Assembly: GCA_963700105.1 (NCBI GenBank)
Contig: CAVOWL010000006.1
Location: forward strand, 310,001-374,000
Origin: CAVUWL01 sp963700105
Lineage (GTDB): Bacteria > Actinomycetota > Thermoleophilia > Solirubrobacterales > 70-9
Reading direction: 5' to 3'
DNA: 64,000 nt
Shown piece after piece: positions 1 through 8,258 of the stretch (positions are counted from its first letter, which is position 1; every line of letters starts with the position of its first letter). The notes under the pieces were generated by a model. The model saw only the letters and a program-made list of their open reading frames with translations. It was not told the origin of the DNA and did not search any database. A program made the position numbers and the translations under genes.

Positions 1-282
1 CAGAGAAACGGGGTTGCGCTGACGGCGGGAAACACCAGCACCTACACGGTTCAGGGTGCAGATGTCGGTACGGCGATCTCCTGTCAGGTGAAGGCGGGAA
101 ACAGCTACGGAACATCGACGGCTACGAGTAACGTCGTCGATATTCCCGCCCCAACCTCGCCGCCCGCCGTCGTCCCTGCGGCCCCCACGAAGTGCCGCAA
201 GGGGTTCAAGAAGATCAGACGCGACGGCAGGGCCCGGTGCACGAAGATCAAGCGCTCAAGGCACCACGGGCGGCGGAGCTGA
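1..282 (+). CDS. C-terminal end of a secreted/surface Ig-like repeat protein (partial)
   Basis: The frame is open from the first base, so the gene begins outside the window. About 93 residues are visible. The first ~50 have the beta-strand pattern of a bacterial Ig-like surface repeat (YTVQGADVGTAISCQV, then GTSTATSNVV). A Pro/Ala-rich linker follows (PAPTSPPAVVPAAP). The last ~30 residues are strongly basic with two Cys (CRKGFKKI...GRARCTKIKR) and end in a His/Arg-rich tail. This layout is common at the ends of large secreted proteins in Thermoleophilia-type actinomycetes. The tail probably contacts the envelope (inference). No enzyme motif is visible, and the function of the whole protein cannot be judged from this fragment. 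Confidence 0.75.
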   Translation, partial: QRNGVALTAGNTSTYTVQGADVGTAISCQVKAGNSYGTSTATSNVVDIPAPTSPPAVVPAAPTKCRKGFKKIRRDGRARCTKIKRSRHHGRRS

Positions 283-337
283 AAGTTATGAGCTCGAATA
301 TGTTGGGATGGGGCGCTGAGCGGCTAGGCTGAGGCGG

Positions 338-664
338 ATGTCCGAGCAGCTCACGCTTTACGTCTGTCACATCGATGACCGAGGGCCGCGACCGCACGCA
401 TGCAGGCGCGCTCAGGAAGCGCTGCGGGCCGGCGGCCATGCCTACGAGAAGGTGATCTTTGACCGCGGTCGACCGTTCGGCCTATTCACCAAGGGACGCC
501 GCCCTGAGCTGAAAGAGCTGAGCGGTCAAGAGCAACTTCCGGTTTTGAAACTGGGGGATGGCACGACCATCTCTGGCAGCTCCAAAATCATCGCCTGGGC
601 CAAGGAGCGCCACCACGAGGATGACTCAGAACTCGGGGGCGCTCAAGCCTCGGCGCCGCAGTAG
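338..664 (+). CDS. Glutaredoxin/GST N-terminal-domain-like protein
   Basis: 108 residues, ATG start with GAGGCGG immediately upstream. The fold pattern is that of a thioredoxin-like GST N-terminal domain: a first strand (LTLYVCH), a helix with ARRAQEAL-type packing, a second strand (YEKVIFDRG), the cis-Pro segment EQLPVLKLGDG, then GSSKIIAWAKE, which matches the 'ES.aI..yL' glutathione-binding region of the family. The usual CxxC is not present. One Cys lies on the first strand and a second (HACRRA) at the start of the first helix. Likely a small redox or thiol-binding protein, substrate unknown. It stands alone, with no operon partner in the same direction. Confidence 0.6.
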   Translation: MSEQLTLYVCHIDDRGPRPHACRRAQEALRAGGHAYEKVIFDRGRPFGLFTKGRRPELKELSGQEQLPVLKLGDGTTISGSSKIIAWAKERHHEDDSELGGAQASAPQ

Positions 665-1103
665 TCTCAGATCCCGTCCTCAGCTGACCCCACCGCCGCG
701 CGTGCCGCCTCCGGGATTCCCCGGCATCCCATCAACGCCAGGTGGCTTTAGTGCTCGGCACCCGAGCGAAACCCCGGTGCCTCCCAGCCTTATCGGCTGA
801 TTCCTCCATCGCTATCCGTCGCTGACATCCCAGGGGCTTGGGCCATGGCCGCGGCGCGAAGACCCAAGCACCTTGGCGCCCCCGATCCATCTCTGGCCCC
901 CAGTGCCTTAAGCCGGCACCAGCGTACAAAGCCCGGGCAGCTGAGGAGCAGCCGCGCGGCCCCGAGCACCGAACCTCAGCCGCCTCCCGCTCCTGGGAGC
1001 CGACGGCGACGCAGCGGTGTCGGGGTGTTCAGCTGAAGCAGTGGATCTGGCCCGGCGCAACGGGCCCCGGGGAAAAGGCCGCACCATGCCGGGCCAGCCA
1101 CTT
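665..1103. other. Gene-free stretch, no coding signal
   Basis: About 440 bases without a credible gene. Open frames here have no ribosome binding site and low-complexity Arg/Pro/Ala translations typical of GC-rich noncoding frames. I looked for tRNA-like cloverleafs and found none. Two small hairpins are visible, one with arms GGCACC/GGTGCC at about 759-783 and one at 1049-1066 (listed separately). Confidence 0.5.
1049..1066 (-). terminator. Hairpin, possible terminator of the small secreted protein gene
   Basis: Perfect 6-bp stem GGCCCG/CGGGCC with a GCGCAA loop, 38 bases past the stop of the minus-strand gene at 1104-1340. There is no T-run after it, so it would be a weak or factor-assisted terminator. 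Confidence 0.3.
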
Positions 1104-1340
1104 CTACTTGTTCGGACAGCCGCCGGGGTGATGGCTGTTCGTCGGCGTAGATCCCTGTTGGGTAGGGGTCATCGATTCGGCATTGGTATTGGTTGAATTG
1201 GTCGACTGCACGCTCGAGTTACCCGGTGGGGAGCCGGACCCCGAGCTGCCTGAGGCCGCGTTGGCGACAGCCGTTCCGCCGCCGATGAGGGCGGCCGAGG
1301 CGGCCATCACCGCCAAGGCCCTACGGAGCGATCGATTCAT
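1104..1340 (-). CDS. Small secreted Ser/Asn/Thr-rich protein, last gene of a two-component operon
   Basis: 78 residues. An excellent ribosome binding site (AGGAGGTG, about 6 bases before ATG) makes this a real gene. Residues 1-28 are a signal peptide (positive n-region MNRSLRRA, hydrophobic core, cleavage near VANAAS). The mature part is only ~50 residues of Ser, Gly, Asn, Gln and Thr ending in HHPGGCPNK with a single Cys, so it is probably disordered. It lies 115 bp downstream of a histidine kinase in the same direction. A second small secreted protein accompanies the kinase/regulator pair at 13.4-16 kb, so an envelope sensing or output role in the same circuit is plausible (inference). No family recognised. 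Confidence 0.75.
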   Translation of the reverse strand: MNRSLRRALAVMAASAALIGGGTAVANAASGSSGSGSPPGNSSVQSTNSTNTNAESMTPTQQGSTPTNSHHPGGCPNK

Positions 1341-1455
1341 CTATATCACCTCCTTATTGACTTTCGCACTGAGTCAATCGGAGCTAGATGCGCTGCGGGT
1401 CAGAGCTTGCTGAGAATTCGCTGAGACCCGGCGGCCGCGGCTCCCGCTTTTGCTG

Positions 1456-2931
1456 TCAATCGGCGGCGCTTTCGACCTCTGTCTCCCCCAGGGGCAAAAA
1501 CACCGTGAACCTCGCGCCGCCGCCGGGCGCATTCTCTGCCGAGACCCGGCCGCCGTGCGCACTGACAACCGCCGCGACTACAGCGAGGCCGAGGCCGCTG
1601 CCTCCCTGGTCTCGGCTCCTCGATTCGCTTTCGCGCCAGAAGCGCTCGAAAACCCGTCCGTCAGCACCCTCGCCCAGCCCCCGTCCGTGGTCTCGAACTT
1701 CGATCTCGGCATGATCTTGGCGTCTGGATACCCTGACCTCGATCGAGGTACCCGGTGGGGTGTGGACTAAAGCGTTGGTCAATAGATTCCCAACCACCTG
1801 CTTGAGTTTGTCTGCATCGCCGATAACGATCAGCGGTCCCGATTCGTTAAGAGATATTTCCCGCTCCCGCGCGGCAACCCGCGCGTCCTCAACGGCTTCG
1901 ACGACTATCTGCCTGAGGTCGACTCGCTCAAAACTCGGCTCTCGGACTTCATCGAGTCGAGCCAGGGTGAGAAGATCATTTACCAGTCCGCCCATGCGGA
2001 CCGACTCATCCTCGATTCGCCCCATCGCCTTCCTTACGTCCGCCGGGTCGCTCGCAGCCCCAATCCGATACAGCTCTGCGTAGCCTCGGATCGAACTAAG
2101 CGGTGTCCGCAGCTCGTGTGAAGCATCGGCGAGAAACCGCCTCATCCGCGCCTCGCTCTGCTGCCTTTGCGCAAACGCCCCTTCGATCTGGGTTAGCATG
2201 GCGTTGAGCGCCAGGCCCAACCGTCCCACCTCGGTCCTCGAGTTTGCTGGATCCACCCGCTGGGTGAGGTCCCCGGCGGCGATCTCACCTGCGGTCACCT
2301 CAATCTCGGCCAGAGGCCGCAGGCCCAACTTCACAACCCACCAGGCCAAGCCGGCGAGGCAGATGAGCACGACTGCGCTGACTATCGCCTCAATCAGCGC
2401 CAGGTGACTGAGAGACGATTCGACTTCGCTCAGTGGCACCGCGACGATGTAGCTGCCGCCAGTGTCGGGGTCGGGGAACGCGGCGGCTCGAAATTCCCCA
2501 CCACCATGCCTGGCCCCGACGGTGACCAACGTCGGTGTCGGAGAAGCTCGGTTGACCGGTAGGTTCTTGACTTCGGGAGTGCCGAGGTTCTCGCCGTAGC
2601 CGAAGAGAACGTGATCGACGATGATTCCCTCGGCATTTCGAAACGCCCCGTAGGTACCGGGAGGGAGCTGCTGGGTGGCCGGGTTCGGGCCCGCTCCGCC
2701 CGGTCCATCACTTGCGCCAGCGCCAGTCCCAGGTCCCGAACCCTCGGGCGAGGGTCCTGATTTTGGGTTGAGGGCATCGGAAACCGGCCCGAACGCCGCG
2801 GTCACCTGCTGGTCAACCCGCTTGGTCAAAAAGGACTTCTGCTGCTGAAAGGAGACCACACTCAAGACACCGAGTCCGATCGCAGCGCAGCCGAGCAATC
2901 CGAGAACCAAGCGAAGGCGAAGCGACATCAC
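1456..2931 (-). CDS. Sensor histidine kinase, HAMP type
   Basis: 491 residues from a GTG that overlaps the regulator stop; an ATG three bases later is also possible. Layout: TM1 about 7-28; extracytoplasmic domain about 30-175 containing a Gly/Pro/Ser-rich stretch at 57-92; TM2 about 178-200; HAMP about 200-255; HisKA with the phospho-acceptor His272 in DASHELRTPL; HATPase with N-box GNLLTNAL (Asn386), DHGRGLG and GGSGLGLA. All motifs needed for autophosphorylation are intact. It should phosphorylate the regulator encoded just upstream (2928-3641). The ligand is unknown. The extracytoplasmic low-complexity insert resembles that of the kinase at 13420-14781, which suggests the two systems are paralogues. 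Confidence 0.92.
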   Translation of the reverse strand: MMSLRLRLVLGLLGCAAIGLGVLSVVSFQQQKSFLTKRVDQQVTAAFGPVSDALNPKSGPSPEGSGPGTGAGASDGPGGAGPNPATQQLPPGTYGAFRNAEGIIVDHVLFGYGENLGTPEVKNLPVNRASPTPTLVTVGARHGGGEFRAAAFPDPDTGGSYIVAVPLSEVESSLSHLALIEAIVSAVVLICLAGLAWWVVKLGLRPLAEIEVTAGEIAAGDLTQRVDPANSRTEVGRLGLALNAMLTQIEGAFAQRQQSEARMRRFLADASHELRTPLSSIRGYAELYRIGAASDPADVRKAMGRIEDESVRMGGLVNDLLTLARLDEVREPSFERVDLRQIVVEAVEDARVAAREREISLNESGPLIVIGDADKLKQVVGNLLTNALVHTPPGTSIEVRVSRRQDHAEIEVRDHGRGLGEGADGRVFERFWRESESRSRDQGGSGLGLAVVAAVVSAHGGRVSAENAPGGGARFTVFLPLGETEVESAAD

Positions 2932-3641
2932 GGGGGCGGCAATCGCAATGCGTAACCTACACCCCGTACCGTCTGGATCAGTCGCGGCCCCCGCTGCTCC
3001 AACTTCTTGCGCAAATAACTGATGTAGGTTTCGAGCACGCGGGAGTCGCCGGCAAAGTCATACTCCCAGACCTGATCAAGAATCTGGGCGCGGGTCAGAA
3101 CCCGACGGGGATTTCGCATCATGTATCGCAGCAGGCGATACTCGGTATCGGTCAACCCGAGCAAATGCCCCGCCCGCCATACCTCCCGTGTTTCATCGTC
3201 GAGCTCGAGATCTGCGAACGCGAGCTGGTTCTCAACAGGACCTCCGACGCCACTGCGCCGCAGAATTGCCTGGATTCGCACCATAAGCTCCTCAACGCTG
3301 AAGGGCTTGGTGACGTAGTCATCGCCCCCGATGGTGAGTCCGCGGACCTTATCCTCGGTGGTGTCGCGCGCGGTGAGGAAGAGAATCGGTACCTCGCTGC
3401 CCCTCTCCGATAAGCGCTTGGCAACTTCGAACCCGTCGAGGTCAGGCAACATCACATCGAGCACGATTACGTGGGGACGAAACACTGAGACTGCGCCCAG
3501 AGCGGCCTGGCCCGTACCGGCAGTTTCCACCGAGAATCCCGAATAGCGAAGGGCCATTGCAACAACGTCGGCGATGTTGGGCTCATCATCGACGACAAGC
3601 GCACGTAAGGTGGACTGCGCTCCTTGATCGGACCCTTGCAT
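2928..3641 (-). CDS. OmpR/PhoB-family response regulator
   Basis: 237 residues, ATG start. The receiver domain (about 13-125) has the acidic pair Asp18/Asp19, phospho-acceptor Asp62 in VLDVMLPDLDG, Thr90 and Lys112 (DYVTKPF). The winged-helix effector domain (about 135-235) ends in RGVGYALRLPPP, typical of OmpR-type DNA-binding domains. Its stop overlaps the start of the cognate kinase, so translation is coupled. A small membrane protein gene lies 67 bp upstream in the same direction. It is probably the transcription factor for its own operon or for envelope genes; target sites cannot be identified here. Confidence 0.93.
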   Translation of the reverse strand: MQGSDQGAQSTLRALVVDDEPNIADVVAMALRYSGFSVETAGTGQAALGAVSVFRPHVIVLDVMLPDLDGFEVAKRLSERGSEVPILFLTARDTTEDKVRGLTIGGDDYVTKPFSVEELMVRIQAILRRSGVGGPVENQLAFADLELDDETREVWRAGHLLGLTDTEYRLLRYMMRNPRRVLTRAQILDQVWEYDFAGDSRVLETYISYLRKKLEQRGPRLIQTVRGVGYALRLPPP

Positions 3642-3708
3642 GCGGCCATCATGCTTGCAGAATCTTGGAAATTGCTGAGAAAGCCATTAACCACAACGAT
3701 GCTGCTCA

Positions 3709-3858
3709 TCAGCGGGACCGACGGTCGAGGCGAACCCACCGTCTTGGCATGCGTCCCCGCCTCTCGAGGCGAAACGGAATCCACATTGCTGCGGCCAGCA
3801 CTGTGGCCAAAGAAAACGCTGCGATTATGTTTAGGAGGAGGGCGCTGATCAACGACAT
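3709..3858 (-). CDS. Small single-pass membrane protein upstream of the two-component operon
   Basis: 49 residues. I place the start at the ATG at 3858 because GGAAGGAG lies about 8 bases upstream; a longer reading to 4038 has no ribosome binding site and a non-protein-like extension. Residues 3-26 form one hydrophobic helix (ISALLLNIIAAFSLATVLAA) followed by a strongly basic cytoplasmic tail (RLERRGRMPRRWVRLDRRSR), so by the positive-inside rule the C terminus is cytoplasmic. It lies 67 bp ahead of the response regulator and may be co-transcribed. Small membrane proteins next to kinases often tune them, but that role is only a guess here. No family recognised. Confidence 0.6.
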   Translation of the reverse strand: MSLISALLLNIIAAFSLATVLAAAMWIPFRLERRGRMPRRWVRLDRRSR

Positions 3859-4123
3859 TGGGAAGCTCCTTCCGGAATCGATTGATGTCTGGTCGAGATC
3901 AATCTGGCTGAGGAACCTTGGCCTCAGCTCTGTACCGGCTGAGAATCGTCTGGGAGGCGGCCACTGCACGCCGCCGCCAAAACTCCGCCGCTGTCTTGAT
4001 CGCTGCCGCGGGCTGGTCGAACTCGGTGTAGGAATCACGGCTTCCCTGCCGTTTTGCCCCCGGCGTCGACCCAGCTGGTTCGTTTGGCGCTGAGGATCGA
4101 AGCCGACCCAGCCGTGGCTTGCC

Positions 4124-5191
4124 TTAACCCTTGCTCTGCTCTGCCCGCACCGCAGCCTCGGCTAGGCGCTCAACCATCTGGGCGAAGTGGCCAACTCCGT
4201 CGTCAACTTTGCCGTACTGGCCTGCGGAATAGCGAGCGTAGACACCCTCAAGGATGATCGCCAACTTCCAGTAGCCGAGCGCCATGAAGAAATCAAGCTG
4301 AGAGAGGTCGCGGCCGGAGCGCTCCGCGTAGCGCTCGCGCAGCTCGTCGCGGGTAGGAAAACCCGGCGCCAGATTTGCCGGCTGTCCGAGGGCGATCGCC
4401 TGCTCGCCGCGCTCGGGCCAATAGACCATCAGCAGGCCGACGTCAGCGAGCGGATCTCCCAGCGTACATAGCTCCCAATCGACCACGGCTGCGACCTCCC
4501 CTGCCGCGCTCAGAATCATGTTGTCGAGTCGGTAATCGCCGTGAACTATCGTCGCCGGGCCCTGCGCGGGGATTCGCTCTTGCAAGCGCTGATGGACCTG
4601 ATCGATCGCCGCCAACTCGCGCGTCTTTGACTTCTCCCACTGTCCATACCAACGGCGCAGCTGACGCGCGACGTAATTCTCACGGCGGCCAAGGTCACCA
4701 AGGCCCACCGAGTCTGGGTCGACGGCATGAATCGCTACCAAGGTGTCGGCCACCCTGGCTCCTATCGCTCGCCGATCCGCCTCAAGGGGGAATGTCCCGG
4801 CCTCGGCGACCCCCCGCAGGATCGGCCCCTCGACAAACTCCATCACGTAAAAGGGCGCCCCGTTGACGCTCTCTTGCTTGCAGAACCCCACCACCGGAGC
4901 GACCGGCACCTCGGTCGGCCCAAGCGCGGAGACGACCTTGTGCTCGCGTCCCATGTCGTGGGCTGATCCCAGACGCCTGCCAAGCGGGGGGCGTCGTAGA
5001 GCCCAGCACTCACCGCTGGGGGCGCCAACCCTGTAGGTCAGGTTTGAATGGCCACCAGAAATCCTCTCGAAACTCAGGGGCGAGCCGGCGCCCGGCACGT
5101 GCTCGGCAAACCAAGCTTCGACTCCAGCACGATCGATCCCCTCCGGAACATCAGCCGGGCCGTCCCGGCTCCCTGTAGCCTCGTCGTCCAT
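4124..5191 (-). CDS. APH/choline-kinase-like phosphotransferase (aminoglycoside phosphotransferase superfamily)
   Basis: 355 residues from the ATG at 5191. A longer reading would overlap the divergent kinase gene at 5226. Motifs: a nucleotide-loop region SFERISGGHSNLTYRV, the catalytic loop VHGDYRLDNMIL (Brenner motif, His-Gly-Asp...Asn), and the metal-binding Asp in VVDWELCTLGDPLADVG. The pattern GDYRLDN plus DWELCTLGDPL is characteristic of the ACAD10/11-type and mycobacterial 'phosphotransferase' group (FadE36-like context), in which acyl-CoA or hydroxyacyl metabolism rather than antibiotics is usually involved. No lipid gene is adjacent. Function: ATP-dependent phosphorylation of an unknown small molecule. 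Not a convincing resistance gene. Confidence 0.82.
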   Translation of the reverse strand: MDDEATGSRDGPADVPEGIDRAGVEAWFAEHVPGAGSPLSFERISGGHSNLTYRVGAPSGECWALRRPPLGRRLGSAHDMGREHKVVSALGPTEVPVAPVVGFCKQESVNGAPFYVMEFVEGPILRGVAEAGTFPLEADRRAIGARVADTLVAIHAVDPDSVGLGDLGRRENYVARQLRRWYGQWEKSKTRELAAIDQVHQRLQERIPAQGPATIVHGDYRLDNMILSAAGEVAAVVDWELCTLGDPLADVGLLMVYWPERGEQAIALGQPANLAPGFPTRDELRERYAERSGRDLSQLDFFMALGYWKLAIILEGVYARYSAGQYGKVDDGVGHFAQMVERLAEAAVRAEQSKG

Positions 5192-5225
5192 AACAGCGAA
5201 AGCATATGCCCGACCAGGTCGCCGG

Positions 5226-6470
5226 TTGAGCCCGTCTTTGGCGAACCGGCTGCGGATCGGCTTCGCGATCTGCTTCGCCGTGCTGACCGCGATGGCGGTG
5301 ATAGGGGTGGCACGCTTCATCCAGGAGCGCCAGGACTTCGAGAGCTCGGTCGAGCGTTCCTACCAGGCCGAAATCGGCGCCCGGGTGCGGCTGGCCGAAG
5401 GAAGGCGCCCCACCACCGCCCGCGCCGCGATCGCCGCTCAGCAGGATCGCCGCCAGCAGCTGCAGAGCAATATCTCCACCGACACCCGCAACACCGCGCT
5501 TTTGGTCGCGGCTGGAATCATCGCCGGGCTGACCGGCGCGTTGCTCTTGTTCAGCGGCCTGATCGCCTCGATGCGGCGTCCGCTGGAGGAGCTCGTTTCC
5601 GCCGCGGGAAGACTCGCCGCGGGAGATCGGTCGGCCCGGGTCAAGGTTGGTGGAATGTCAGAGACCGCAACCCTTGGAGCCGCCTTCAACGAGATGGCGG
5701 ATGAGCTGGAACGAGAAGCCAGTCAACGCGACCAACTCGATCGGATGAAGGACGAGTTCGTTCTGACCGCATCGCATGAGCTCCGCAGCCCGTTGACCTC
5801 GGTGCAGGGGTTTGCCGAGCTGCTGATGTTGGAGCGCGAAGCGCTCAGCCCCAAGCAGGCCGAGACCGTGGAGATCATCCTCGACAATTCTCGCCACCTG
5901 GTGAGACTGCTCAACGACCTGCTCGACCTGGCGCGCAGCGACGCGGGACGGCTCGCGATTCATCCGGTCCCCACCGACCTTGGCCCGCTGGTCGAAGACG
6001 TGGTGCGAACGATGCGCGCGCAGACCGAGGTCGGCGGCCAAGATCTGCATTTGGAGATCGAGAGCGAGCTGCCCCCAGCGCGGGTCGAGCCCGACCGGAT
6101 TCGCCAAGTTTTGGTAAATCTGCTTACTAATGCGCATGAGTACTGCCCGGCGGGAGCCTCGATTGAGGTCACGGTTTCTCGCCTCGGTGCCGAAGTTGAG
6201 GTAGCCGTGAGCGACGACGGACCGGGCATGCCAAAGGATCAGCTGGACCACATCTTCGACCGCTTCACCCGCGGCGACGCCGGCCTCACCCAGCGGGTGG
6301 GGGGGACCGGCCTCGGCCTCGCGATCTCCAAATCATTGGTCGAGCTGCACGGCGGCACGATCGAGGTCAGCTCAACGCCCGGCCGGGGATCGACCTTCCG
6401 GGTGCGCCTACCGGCACCCAGCCCGCCGGCCCGGCCGGCCGCCGACCCGGCCGCGAGTCGGGCTCGCTGA
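5226..6470 (+). CDS. Sensor histidine kinase, HAMP type (with single-domain receiver)
   Basis: 414 residues from a TTG start. TM1 about 10-30, a short extracytoplasmic loop of roughly 60 residues, TM2 about 91-114, HAMP about 114-168, HisKA with His184 in TASHELRSPL, then HATPase with VNLLTNAHEY, DDGPGMP and GGTGLGLAISKSL. All catalytic motifs are intact. The extracytoplasmic loop is short and charged (Arg/Gln-rich), so sensing may be intramembrane or through a partner. Its stop overlaps the ATG of a receiver-only protein (TGATG), so the two are translated together. The tail is Pro/Ala-rich (PSPPARPAADPAA). Confidence 0.9.
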   Translation: MSPSLANRLRIGFAICFAVLTAMAVIGVARFIQERQDFESSVERSYQAEIGARVRLAEGRRPTTARAAIAAQQDRRQQLQSNISTDTRNTALLVAAGIIAGLTGALLLFSGLIASMRRPLEELVSAAGRLAAGDRSARVKVGGMSETATLGAAFNEMADELEREASQRDQLDRMKDEFVLTASHELRSPLTSVQGFAELLMLEREALSPKQAETVEIILDNSRHLVRLLNDLLDLARSDAGRLAIHPVPTDLGPLVEDVVRTMRAQTEVGGQDLHLEIESELPPARVEPDRIRQVLVNLLTNAHEYCPAGASIEVTVSRLGAEVEVAVSDDGPGMPKDQLDHIFDRFTRGDAGLTQRVGGTGLGLAISKSLVELHGGTIEVSSTPGRGSTFRVRLPAPSPPARPAADPAASRAR

Positions 6471-6838
6471 TGGCCAGGATCCTGGTTGCCGATGACTCCG
6501 AGACGATTCTGCTGCTGCTGCGCACCCGCCTTGAGATGGCCGGCCATCAGGTGCAGACAGCCGTCGATGGACAGGAGGTGACCGAGGCCCTGCATCGTGG
6601 TGACCCCGCCGCGCAGCCTGATCTACTCCTGCTCGATGCGATGATGCCGCGCAAATCGGGTATCGACGCGCTTCGAGAGCTGCGCGCCCAGGGAATCCAC
6701 ATCCCAGCGCTAATAGTCAGTGCTCATCAGGAGCGCACCGATGAGGCGTCCCTGGCCGAGCTTGAGATCAGCGACTACGTCACCAAGCCGATTGATTTCG
6801 AGCTGCTGCTGGCGAGCATCGCAAGGCTCACGTCTTAG
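6470..6838 (+). CDS. Single-domain response regulator (CheY-like)
   Basis: 122 residues, receiver domain only: Asp8/Asp9, phospho-acceptor Asp56 (LLLLDAMMPRKSG), Ser84 in place of Thr, Lys106 (DYVTKPID). There is no output domain, so it must act by protein contact or in a phosphorelay. Start overlaps the kinase stop by one base. Its 3' end overlaps the convergent DEAD-box helicase gene by 11 bp. Confidence 0.92.
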   Translation: MARILVADDSETILLLLRTRLEMAGHQVQTAVDGQEVTEALHRGDPAAQPDLLLLDAMMPRKSGIDALRELRAQGIHIPALIVSAHQERTDEASLAELEISDYVTKPIDFELLLASIARLTS

Positions 6839-8258
6839 CGATCTCGAGGCGAATCTCCTTGCCGTGAAGCTTCGTGCCATCAAGGAACTCAACCGCACGA
6901 TCAGCTTGATCGGCCTTCAGCTCGACGAATGAAAAACGCTCCAAAACCCGTACCGAGTCGATTGCGTCCTCGGGCACCACGGCCCCCTCACGCAGCGCCC
7001 AGCGCAGGTCCTCCTCGCTGATCCCACTGCGTTTGCCGCGGTTGACGAAAAGCTTGGTGTGGCCCGCCGCGGTCCCCGTCCGCGGCGCCGATCGACCACC
7101 TTCTCCCCGCTCGCGTCGACGCGGGCGGGGGGCGTGCTCGAGGCGCTCCTCGGGGGTCTCCCACTCACCTATCGACGTCTTCACGTCTCGCTCGATTCGG
7201 GCGATCTCCTCGCGCTGGGCGGGGGTGACAAAGGTGATCGCACGACCGGTACGCCCCACCCGCCCGGTGCGACCGATGCGGTGGATGTAGACCTCCGATG
7301 AATCGGGCACGTCGTAGTTGATGACGTGGGTGACGTGCTCGATGTCAAGGCCACGGGCGGCGATGTCGGTCGCGACGAGGAGCCTCACCCGGTGATCCTT
7401 GAAGGCGATCATCACCCCGTCCCGAGAGCCCTGGCTCATGTCACCGTGGAGGGCTTTAACGTCGAGGCCTTTGTCCTTGAGGGTCTTCTCCAGCTTCGAC
7501 GCACCGATTTTTGTGCGGCAGAAGATGATCGCCTGCTCGGGTTCCTCAACCTTCAAGAGCTCCACCAGCCGCGCCGCCTTGTCCTTCGCGGCAACCTCGA
7601 CAAAAGCCTGGGCGATGGCGTCGACGGTGAGCGTCTTTGGGGTTATTCGAATCGTCGTCGGTTCATACATATAGCCCTCGGCGAGCCGCTGCACCGGCGG
7701 CGGCATCGTCGCCGAGAAAAGCGCCGTCTGGCGCCCGCTTGGGCACATTCGGAGGATCTTCTCGACGTCCTCGATGAAGCCCAGGTCAAGCATCTCATCG
7801 GCCTCATCCAAAACCACGTAGCGAGCGGCGGTGAGGACCAAGGAGCGGCGCGACATCAGGTCCATCATGCGCCCCACGGTGGCGACGACGACCTGGGCGC
7901 CCGCCCGAAGCTGCGCCTGTTGGGAGCGAATTGGGGCACCCCCGAAGACCGCGACGATTTCTACCTCTAGGTGCTCGGCGTAGGCGCGGAGCGCCTGGGT
8001 CACCTGGATGCAGAGCTCGCGGGTGGGGGTCAATACGACAGCCTGCACCTCGTCGTTTGTGGGGTCGATGTACTGCAGCAGGGGCAAGCCGAAGGCGGCC
8101 GTCTTGCCGGTCCCGGTCTGGGCCTGGCCGATCACATCGTGGCCGCCGAGCAGCTCGGGGATCGCCTGTTCTTGGATCGGGGTCGGCTCCTCAAAACCGA
8201 GCTCCTCGAGCGCCTGTTCGAGCTCGGGCGAGAGTCCGAGCTCGTCGAAGGCGGTCAC
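6828..8258 (-). CDS. DEAD-box ATP-dependent RNA helicase with DbpA-type RNA-binding domain
   Basis: 476 residues from a GTG that overlaps the preceding stop (GTGA). Motifs in order: aromatic F4 and Q-motif Gln29 (TPIQEQAIP), Walker A AQTGTGKT (Lys52), PTRELCIQ, VATVGRM (usually TPGR), DEAD box VLDEADEMLD, SATMP, RGLDIEHVTHVINYD, HRIGRTGRVGRTG. A basic linker precedes a C-terminal fold about 400-476 (SEEDLRWALREGAVVPED, then DRAVEFLDGTKLHGKEIRLE) matching the DbpA/CsdA RNA-binding domain. It unwinds structured RNA, probably in ribosome assembly or cold adaptation. Translationally coupled to the quinone oxidoreductase upstream. Confidence 0.93.
   Translation of the reverse strand: MTAFDELGLSPELEQALEELGFEEPTPIQEQAIPELLGGHDVIGQAQTGTGKTAAFGLPLLQYIDPTNDEVQAVVLTPTRELCIQVTQALRAYAEHLEVEIVAVFGGAPIRSQQAQLRAGAQVVVATVGRMMDLMSRRSLVLTAARYVVLDEADEMLDLGFIEDVEKILRMCPSGRQTALFSATMPPPVQRLAEGYMYEPTTIRITPKTLTVDAIAQAFVEVAAKDKAARLVELLKVEEPEQAIIFCRTKIGASKLEKTLKDKGLDVKALHGDMSQGSRDGVMIAFKDHRVRLLVATDIAARGLDIEHVTHVINYDVPDSSEVYIHRIGRTGRVGRTGRAITFVTPAQREEIARIERDVKTSIGEWETPEERLEHAPRPRRRERGEGGRSAPRTGTAAGHTKLFVNRGKRSGISEEDLRWALREGAVVPEDAIDSVRVLERFSFVELKADQADRAVEFLDGTKLHGKEIRLEIAKT

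Noticed and set aside
838..1131. Two overlapping open frames in the left gene-free stretch
   Set aside because: No ribosome binding site, low-complexity translation, overlap with each other in different frames.
4124..5191. Possible aminoglycoside resistance gene
   Set aside because: The motifs fit the APH superfamily, but the GDYRLDN plus DWELCTLGDPL form is the metabolic subgroup and no resistance context exists.
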